DNA from: CAYOSF01 sp964406605
Lineage (GTDB): Bacteria > Chloroflexota > Dehalococcoidia > DSTF01 > RBG-16-68-14
Reading direction: 5' to 3'
Length of the DNA stretch: 64,000 bases
NCBI GenBank assembly: GCA_964406605.1
Contig: CAYOSF010000007.1
Coordinates: 186,001 to 250,000, forward strand
Positions 58,722 to 64,000 of this stretch are shown here, piece by piece; the stretch's first letter is position 1, and every line of letters starts with the position of its first letter. Position numbers and translations under genes: made by a program. The notes beneath the pieces were generated by a model. That model saw only the letters and a program-made list of their open reading frames with translations. It did not search any database and had not been told where the DNA came from.

Positions 58722-59543
58722 ATGCACGTCCGCACCCGTACCTGGTTCGGCCTCGTCGTTGCGGCCAGCCTCCTCTTCATGGTGGCGAGTCGGTTCTCCG
58801 TGTTCGACCCGCTGGAGAACGCCTTGCTGACGGTCGCTTCGCCCGTGGAATCCGCGCTTCGAGGGATCACAAGCCCGGTGGCCGATTTCGTCAACAATCT
58901 GACCGACATCAACCGTCTCTCCGATGAGAACCAGTTGCTGCGCGAGGAGAACGAACGGCTGGCCGCCAAAGTCGCCCGCCTGCAGGAGATGGAACGGGAG
59001 CTCCAGCAGCTAAGACAGTTACTGGAGCTGAGTGACAGGTCGGACGCCAGCTTTGTCGAAGCCAACGTCTTCGCATACGACGTCGGCAACCAAAGGGATG
59101 TCATCGCCATCGACCGAGGCCGCGCGGACGGCGTGCAGAAAGGGATGGTAGCGCTCACCAGACAAGGAAGCCTGGTCGGCTCCGTCTCCCAGGTGCTTCA
59201 TGATGTCTCCTGGGTCACGCTTATTACCGATCCCGACAGCGCTGTCAGCGCCCGGATCCAGGAGTCACGGGTACAGGGAGTCGTCGTCGGCGCGGTTGAT
59301 GGCACGCTAACGATGGAGTTCGTGGAGGAGACGGCGGATGTGAAGGAAGGTGACCTTGTACTGACCTCCGGCATCGGTGGCCGTCACCCACCAGGGGAAC
59401 TGATCGGCCAGGTCGTCAATGTGGAGCAGGCAGCACAGGACCTGTTCCAGTCGGTTACGGTGCAGCCGCTGGCCGACCTTTCGCGCCTGGAAACGGTGCT
59501 GGTCCTGGAGAGCTTCGTTCCCCTTGAGGTCGGCGAGCCGTGA
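58722..59543 (+). CDS. mreC: Rod shape-determining protein MreC
   Basis: Bitopic membrane protein that activates the PBP2-RodA elongation complex. The 273-residue protein has an N-terminal membrane helix (about 7-27, FGLVVAASLLFMVASRFSVF), a long coiled coil (about 65-105, NQLLREENERLAAKVARLQE) and the beta-rich MreC domain (about 115-265, ending in DLSRLETVLVLESFVPLE). All family blocks are there. It starts at an ATG with GGAGAGGAAC upstream, 77 bp after mreB, and its last codons overlap the mreD start by 4 bases (GTGA). Confidence 0.95.
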   Translation: MHVRTRTWFGLVVAASLLFMVASRFSVFDPLENALLTVASPVESALRGITSPVADFVNNLTDINRLSDENQLLREENERLAAKVARLQEMERELQQLRQLLELSDRSDASFVEANVFAYDVGNQRDVIAIDRGRADGVQKGMVALTRQGSLVGSVSQVLHDVSWVTLITDPDSAVSARIQESRVQGVVVGAVDGTLTMEFVEETADVKEGDLVLTSGIGGRHPPGELIGQVVNVEQAAQDLFQSVTVQPLADLSRLETVLVLESFVPLEVGEP

Positions 59544-60037
59544 GTGTCGCGGTGGGTCTCCTCGCCATTCTCGTCGCCGTCATAGCGCAGATGTCCATTC
59601 TGCCGGCGTTTTCCATCTTCGGCGTGCAGCCCAACCTCATCATCGTTCTTCTGGTCGCCTGGATGGCGGTGCGGGGCCAGCAGGAGGTGCTGCTGCTCAT
59701 TCCGGCCGCGGGGCTGGTGCAAGGGCTCCTGGACAGCCAACCCCTGGGATTGGCCATGCTGGCTCTGGCCCCGCTGATCCTGATGACAGAGGTGGGGGAG
59801 CTGAAGCTGGTCGAATCAGACTTGGTGCCGGCGGTAGTCGTCTGCGCGCTTGCGACCCTGGTCTACGAGACCGCGATTCTGCTAACCTTGGCAGCAACCG
59901 GCGAGCGACCCGATTGGCTCGCCAGTGTGCTGGATGTCCTGGTGCCGGCTGCCATAGCCAATGTCCTGTTGTTGGTACCGGTGTATGGCGTAGTCCGGCT
60001 CGCAAGCCTGGATCGTCGGCGTCAGCACGCGCTCTAG
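59540..60037 (+). CDS. mreD: Rod shape-determining protein MreD
   Basis: A 165-residue polytopic membrane protein of the elongasome, with five hydrophobic segments (VAVGLLAILVAVIAQMSILP at the start and VPAAIANVLLLVPVYGVVRL at the end). MreD is weakly conserved; the QPNLIIVLLVAWMAVRGQQEV stretch after the first helix and the position between mreC and mrdA identify it. Its GTG overlaps the mreC stop by 4 bases, so translation is coupled. A 40 bp gap separates it from mrdA. Confidence 0.9.
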   Translation: MSVAVGLLAILVAVIAQMSILPAFSIFGVQPNLIIVLLVAWMAVRGQQEVLLLIPAAGLVQGLLDSQPLGLAMLALAPLILMTEVGELKLVESDLVPAVVVCALATLVYETAILLTLAATGERPDWLASVLDVLVPAAIANVLLLVPVYGVVRLASLDRRRQHAL

Positions 60038-60077
60038 CGCGACCGCTGCAAGGACGCGTTCAAACCACGCAAGGGAC

Positions 60078-62000
60078 ATGCAACTGCTCCCCACCAATCA
60101 CCAACGACGCTGGCGGTCCCGCCAGCCGAAGGAACGGCCCGCAGAGATCTTTCGGGGGCGCTCCCTCATCCTCAAGGCTTTGATCGTGCTGCTCTTCGGC
60201 ATTCTGCTCGTCCAGTTGGGTCGCATGCAGATCGTAGAGCACGATGCCTACGACGCCCGCGCCCAATCCAACCGCCTGCGGACGATCCCACAGCTGCCTG
60301 CTCGGGGCCTCATCTACGACCGGAATGGCGCGCAATTGGTGCGAAACCTGCCCATCTATTCCGCCGCAGTGGTCCCGGCCGACGTGCCGGATGACCAGTT
60401 CCTTGGGATTGTCGCGAAGCTGGCGGACATCACCGATGGTTCACCTCAGGAAATCGCGATGCAGATCGTGGAAGCGCAGAAGAGCAGTGATCCCTTCACG
60501 CCCATCATCGTGAAGCAGAATCTAAGCGAGGAGACCGCCTTCCGCCTTCGCGAGCAGCAGCCGTTCATGCCGGGAGTCCAGGTGATGGTGGAATCCATCC
60601 GTGAGTATCCCGAGCGGTCCCTGGTCTCCCACATCCTGGGCTATGTGGGCCGCATCGACGAGACGGAGTATGAGAACCTGCACGACGACGGGTACCTGAT
60701 GAACGACCGGCTGGGCAAGGCGGGGGTGGAGCTGACGTATGAGTCTGTGCTCAGGGGAACACCCGGCTACCGCCAAGTGGAGATTGACGCTTCCGGCAAG
60801 GAGATCAAGACAATCCGCTCCGTGTCCCCTCGACCGGCAGGGAACCTGGTGCTCGCCCTCGATCTCGATCTCCAACGTCATGTGGAGGAGATCCTCAAGA
60901 AGGCGCAGGGCGATTCGCTCAACGCCGTCGCTATTGTGATGGACGTGCGCACCGGCGGCATCCTATCTATGGTCTCGCTTCCGTCATATGACAACAACAT
61001 CCTCACCGACCCGGTCGACCAGACGGCGCTGCCGGCCCTGCTCGACGATCCGACGAAGCCGATGGTGAACCATGCCATCAGTGAGGTCCACCCGCCGGGC
61101 AGCACGTTCAAGCAGGTTACGGGCACAGCCGCTCTGCAGGAGGGGGTAGCAACGGCGGACACCACGATCACCAGCTATGGCTCCATCAGCGTGCAGGATG
61201 AGTACAACCCGGACAGGGTATGGATCATGAAGGACTGGGCGGTTCTCGGGACCATGGACTTCTACCGCGGCCTCGCCATGTCGTCCGACGTGTACTTCTA
61301 CTACCTCTCGGGTGGTTTCTACGAGAACGGCGCCCAGGTGTTTCGCGGCCTCGGGGCCGACCGGTTGGCAAGGTACGCCCGCGAGTACGGGCTTGGTGCG
61401 CTCACGGGCATCGATCTGCCGGGAGAGGCGGCCGGCCTGGTGCCGGATCCGGCGTGGAAGGAAGAAGCCATCGGTGAAGCATGGACGCTCGGCGATACGT
61501 ACAATTTCGGAATCGGCCAGGGCTATCTCACGCTGACGCCTCTTCAGCTCCTTCGGGTGATCGTCGCGATCGCCAATGGGGGCGACGTGTTGGTCCCGCA
61601 CGTCGTCAGCGAGATAGTGGATGAGGACGGCAACGTCGTCCAGCAAGTGGAACGTGAGGTCGCCCACAAGCTCAGCATCTCGGACGAGAACTTGGCCATC
61701 ATGCGGGAGGCGCTGCGTCAGGCGGCGGATTATGGCCCGGCCAACACAGGCGCCAGCAGCCTGGTTACGATAGCGGCGAAGACCGGAACGGCTGAGTTCG
61801 GCCAGCAGCTCGCCGACGGCACATACACAAAGAGCCACGCATGGTACACCGCCTACGCCCCATTCGACGACCCTGAGATCGCCGTCGTCGTCTTCTTGGA
61901 GAAGGGCATTGGCGCGACCAACGCCGGGCCCGTCGCGAAGGAGATACTGGATTACTACTTCGGTCGTCAGCACCTGGCGGAAGGGGGATCGTCACCATGA
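60078..62000 (+). CDS. mrdA: Penicillin-binding protein 2 (elongation transpeptidase)
   Basis: Class B transpeptidase that cross-links new peptidoglycan along the side wall with RodA. The 640-residue protein has one N-terminal membrane helix (about 33-53, LILKALIVLLFGILLVQLGR), the pedestal region with ARGLIYDRNGAQLVRNLP, and the C-terminal transpeptidase domain. The nucleophile is Ser342 in PPGSTFKQ (SxxK with Lys345), the second motif is Ser402-Ser-Asp404 in MSSDVYFYY (SxD instead of SxN), and the third is Lys568-Thr-Gly in AAKTGTAEFG. Its stop overlaps the rodA ATG by 4 bases. Confidence 0.96.
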   Translation: MQLLPTNHQRRWRSRQPKERPAEIFRGRSLILKALIVLLFGILLVQLGRMQIVEHDAYDARAQSNRLRTIPQLPARGLIYDRNGAQLVRNLPIYSAAVVPADVPDDQFLGIVAKLADITDGSPQEIAMQIVEAQKSSDPFTPIIVKQNLSEETAFRLREQQPFMPGVQVMVESIREYPERSLVSHILGYVGRIDETEYENLHDDGYLMNDRLGKAGVELTYESVLRGTPGYRQVEIDASGKEIKTIRSVSPRPAGNLVLALDLDLQRHVEEILKKAQGDSLNAVAIVMDVRTGGILSMVSLPSYDNNILTDPVDQTALPALLDDPTKPMVNHAISEVHPPGSTFKQVTGTAALQEGVATADTTITSYGSISVQDEYNPDRVWIMKDWAVLGTMDFYRGLAMSSDVYFYYLSGGFYENGAQVFRGLGADRLARYAREYGLGALTGIDLPGEAAGLVPDPAWKEEAIGEAWTLGDTYNFGIGQGYLTLTPLQLLRVIVAIANGGDVLVPHVVSEIVDEDGNVVQQVEREVAHKLSISDENLAIMREALRQAADYGPANTGASSLVTIAAKTGTAEFGQQLADGTYTKSHAWYTAYAPFDDPEIAVVVFLEKGIGATNAGPVAKEILDYYFGRQHLAEGGSSP

Positions 62001-63136
62001 ACGCTCGCACGTTTAGGATTCGGGACTTCGATCCGATCCTCCTGCTGGCAGCGTTGGGGTTGGTGGCGCTGGGGGCGCTACTCATCTACAGCGGCAGTCT
62101 CAGCCGGTTTGGCGAGCCAACCGCGTCCAACTTCTCCCACCCTGTAGTGCGTCAGGCCGCCTTCGCCGTCGTCGGCCTGCTGCTCGCTCTCCTTGCTGCC
62201 CGTCTCGACTACCGATTGCTGGGCACCCTCAGCGTCGGCCTTTATGTCGCCAGCATCGCCACGCTGCTGTTCGTTGTGACAGCGGGCGAGACGACCTACG
62301 GATCGCGGCGCTGGATCCTCGTGGGAGACACGCCGGTCCAGCCGGCGGAGATCGCCAAGCTCGTCGTGATCATCGCCCTGGCGAAGTACTTAGCGGACCA
62401 TCAGGAGTCCATCACCAACCTGCGGGTGTTTCTCACTTCCCTGGTGATGGCGGCCGTGCCGGCGGCGCTCGTGTTCGCCGAGCCGGACCTGGGGTCCGCG
62501 GTCATCTTCGCCGCCATCTGGGTAGGCATGGTAACGATAGCGGGCGCCAAGTGGTCGCACTTGCTGGGCCTGTTCGGGTCGGCGCTCGTCTCCGTGCCGT
62601 TCGTCTTCATCGGACTGGTGACGGACTACCAGCGCGATCGAATCGCCCTGTGGCTGAATCCGGACAGCGACCCGCAGGGCGCCGGATTCAACATTCTGCA
62701 GGGGAAGATCAGCATCGGTTCGGGCGGCATCTTCGGCAAAGGACTGACCGAGGGCACCCAGACCCAACTCGACTATCTGCGCACCGAGACCACGGACTAC
62801 GTCTTCAGTGTCCTGGGCGAGGAGATGGGCTTTGTGGGTGCGGTGCTGCTCTTTGCGCTGTTCATCATTCTGCTGTGGCGCGGGCTACGGGTTGCTGAGC
62901 TCTCCCGCGATCTCTTTGGCCGCCTGCTGGCTACGGGCATTGTGATCTTCATCCTGCTTCAGACGTTCATCAACGTTGGGGTAAACGTCGGGTTGCTCCC
63001 GGTGACCGGCATCCCTCTGCCTTTTGTCAGTCAAGGGGGCAGCTCACTCATCACCTTATTCATTGGGCTGGGCATCCTGCAGAGTATCCTGCTCCGTCAC
63101 AGAAGGTTCTCCTTCAGCGATTTCTACAGGTCCTAG
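61997..63136 (+). CDS. rodA: Peptidoglycan glycosyltransferase RodA (SEDS family)
   Basis: SEDS-family polymerase that extends glycan strands from lipid II, working with PBP2. The 379-residue protein has about ten membrane helices. Family blocks are DPILLLAALGLVALGALLIYSGS at the start, RRWILVGDTPVQPAEIAKLVVI with the conserved Gln-Pro-x-Glu, AEPDLGSAVIF with the catalytic-site Asp, and VTGIPLPFVSQGGSSLI near the end. ATG 61997 overlaps the mrdA stop (ATGA). It is the last gene of the operon; its final 81 bases overlap the 3' end of the convergent GT-C gene. Confidence 0.96.
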   Translation: MNARTFRIRDFDPILLLAALGLVALGALLIYSGSLSRFGEPTASNFSHPVVRQAAFAVVGLLLALLAARLDYRLLGTLSVGLYVASIATLLFVVTAGETTYGSRRWILVGDTPVQPAEIAKLVVIIALAKYLADHQESITNLRVFLTSLVMAAVPAALVFAEPDLGSAVIFAAIWVGMVTIAGAKWSHLLGLFGSALVSVPFVFIGLVTDYQRDRIALWLNPDSDPQGAGFNILQGKISIGSGGIFGKGLTEGTQTQLDYLRTETTDYVFSVLGEEMGFVGAVLLFALFIILLWRGLRVAELSRDLFGRLLATGIVIFILLQTFINVGVNVGLLPVTGIPLPFVSQGGSSLITLFIGLGILQSILLRHRRFSFSDFYRS

Positions 63137-64000
63137 CGGTTGCGCGGCGCCCGCAGGCGCGGGTGCGCCTGCCAGGGCATTCAGCAGCCGCGGCACGCGC
63201 CGAATGTTGACGACCAACGAGGCGGCAGATACCGCGAGCAAGGGCGTCACCGGCACGTGGAAGCGTGCGTCGCCGAAGAAGGCGAGCGGAACGGCGGCGA
63301 GCGCAAGCAGCGCCATGAGGAAGAAGAGTCTCGGCGGACTTCGAGGTGGCAGCACGAACGTGACCAGTCCCAGGCCGCCGAGGCTGATGGTCACGAAGAA
63401 GAAGATATCCGCCGCCCGCATCAAAGCCGTTCGCAGCCCCGGATCGATGAACGGGTCGTCGCCGTACGATTCCACTGCCCACAGCCCGTCGTGGTCGTGT
63501 TCCCAGAGCCAGTGGGCCTTCCTGGGGATCAGCCGCAACTCGTACGCGGGGTTCTTGAGCGCGAACTTGACGGCCTTCGAGATGTTCTCGTTGTTGCGCC
63601 GCACTTCAAACTCCGGGCGTTCCAGATCCTCGTAACCGGCAAAGCAGTAGTCAGGCAGGGCGAAGTGCCCCGGCGCACCCGGATAGTGGCCGATGCAGAG
63701 ATCGTCGCCCACGTTCGCAGAGATGATGATGGGCGCCCTCATGACCACCGCGTTGCGGATTGCCCACGGAGCAACGACGGCAGCCGCGACGGCCAGCGCC
63801 ACAACCGTATGCTCCAGCGACCGTCGCCAACCGGCGCCCGCTGCGAGCAGAACGATGAGCAGGACCGGTAAGAAGAGGAGGGAGATCGGCCTTACGAGGG
63901 CGGAAAGGCCGAGAAGCACGGCGAAGAGCAGCAACCGGCGTCGGCGCACATGTCCCCCGCCAAGATCCGCGGATGCGATCACGACCAGGGCTGCCATCAC
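63056..64000 (-). CDS. GT-C family membrane protein (5' end outside window)
   Basis: The C-terminal 314 residues or more of a polytopic membrane protein; the frame runs off the window end, so the N-terminal part is missing. Hydrophobic segments alternate with the extracytoplasmic stretch NVGDDLCIGHYPGAPGHFAL and a KFALKNPAYELRLIPRKAHW block typical of PMT/ArnT-like glycosyltransferases (dolichol-phosphate-mannose mannosyltransferase-like). VRPISLLFLPVLLI upstream also fits. It probably moves a sugar from a lipid carrier to an envelope acceptor. Its 3' end overlaps rodA by 81 bp; a true convergent overlap of this size is uncommon, and the gene may have been extended by loss of an earlier stop. 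Confidence 0.75.
   Translation of the reverse strand: MMAALVVIASADLGGGHVRRRRLLLFAVLLGLSALVRPISLLFLPVLLIVLLAAGAGWRRSLEHTVVALAVAAAVVAPWAIRNAVVMRAPIIISANVGDDLCIGHYPGAPGHFALPDYCFAGYEDLERPEFEVRRNNENISKAVKFALKNPAYELRLIPRKAHWLWEHDHDGLWAVESYGDDPFIDPGLRTALMRAADIFFFVTISLGGLGLVTFVLPPRSPPRLFFLMALLALAAVPLAFFGDARFHVPVTPLLAVSAASLVVNIRRVPRLLNALAGAPAPAGAAQPLGPVEIAEGEPSVTEQDTLQDAQPNE

Noticed and set aside
1..64000. tRNA, rRNA, riboswitch or phage/attachment sites
   Set aside because: Reading the gaps showed no cloverleaf ends, no rRNA core motifs, no recognisable riboswitch and no integrase or terminal repeats; a covariance search could still reveal a small RNA.

Overview
The window is a GC-rich (well above 60% by eye) bacterial chromosome segment, densely packed with housekeeping genes. 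I read it as a member of the Chloroflexota, most likely a Dehalococcoidia-like lineage. The reasons are a CIRCE-controlled hrcA-grpE-dnaK locus, a dockerin-like repeat on a secreted protein, LysM/M23 and L,D-transpeptidase wall enzymes with Pro/Thr/Ala linkers and no sign of an outer membrane, very long O-antigen-ligase/TPR membrane proteins, and F420-type and acyl-CoA enzymes scattered singly. This placement is inference; no rRNA is present to settle it.

Layout. 1-2.9 kb: 3' part of rho, then a LysM-M23 envelope peptidase. 2.9-4.8 kb (minus): an UlaG-like metallo-hydrolase and fabH. 5.0-11.1 kb (plus): promoter plus a perfect CIRCE element, hrcA, grpE, two small inserted genes including a retropepsin-like protease, dnaK, a methyltransferase and a secreted dockerin-like protein. 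11.1-16.6 kb (minus): recJ, a DinB-like protein, fabF-fabD, a NifU-type scaffold and a CDGSH protein. 16.7-23.2 kb (plus): a GNAT, a ~450 bp block of interspersed repeats, dnaE and a CoA-transferase. 23.3-35.2 kb: single metabolic and membrane genes on both strands (GT-C glycosyltransferase, SDR, HEPN/MNT toxin-antitoxin pair, secreted protein, BrkB-like protein, MaoC-like protein, LeuB-like dehydrogenase, LLM oxidoreductase, hydrolase, aminotransferase). 35.2-39.0 kb: an ABC sugar or glycerol-phosphate importer (two permeases and an ATPase, no binding protein) divergent from a glycerophosphodiester phosphodiesterase. 39-43.4 kb: a two-gene membrane operon, an L,D-transpeptidase and a divergent hybrid histidine kinase. 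43.5-50.4 kb: a secreted protein, a sulfotransferase-like protein and two O-antigen ligase/TPR proteins. 50.5-53.4 kb (minus): hisH-2TM-hisA-hisF-hisI. 53.5-57.4 kb (plus): a WYL regulator, a stand-alone pyruvate-kinase C-domain-like protein and ligA. 57.5-63.1 kb (plus): the complete rod-shape operon mreB-mreC-mreD-mrdA-rodA. 63.1-64 kb (minus): a GT-C family protein cut by the window end.

Functional themes are cell-wall growth (mreBCD-mrdA-rodA, M23, L,D-transpeptidase), type II fatty acid synthesis split into two places (fabH alone; fabF-fabD), protein quality control, and half of the histidine pathway. Several genes have an extended -10 (TGC-TANNNT) or a plain -10 box only 6-10 bases before the start codon, which suggests leaderless transcription is common here.

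No clearly new multi-gene system is evident. The best leads are the small-protein/retropepsin pair inside the dnaK locus, the 21-bp-spaced direct repeats over the fabH promoter, a Ugp-like transporter lacking its binding protein and apparently starting with CTG, the stand-alone pyruvate-kinase C-domain protein, a previously missable 55-residue membrane protein, and a decayed duplicate of a secreted membrane-anchored protein.
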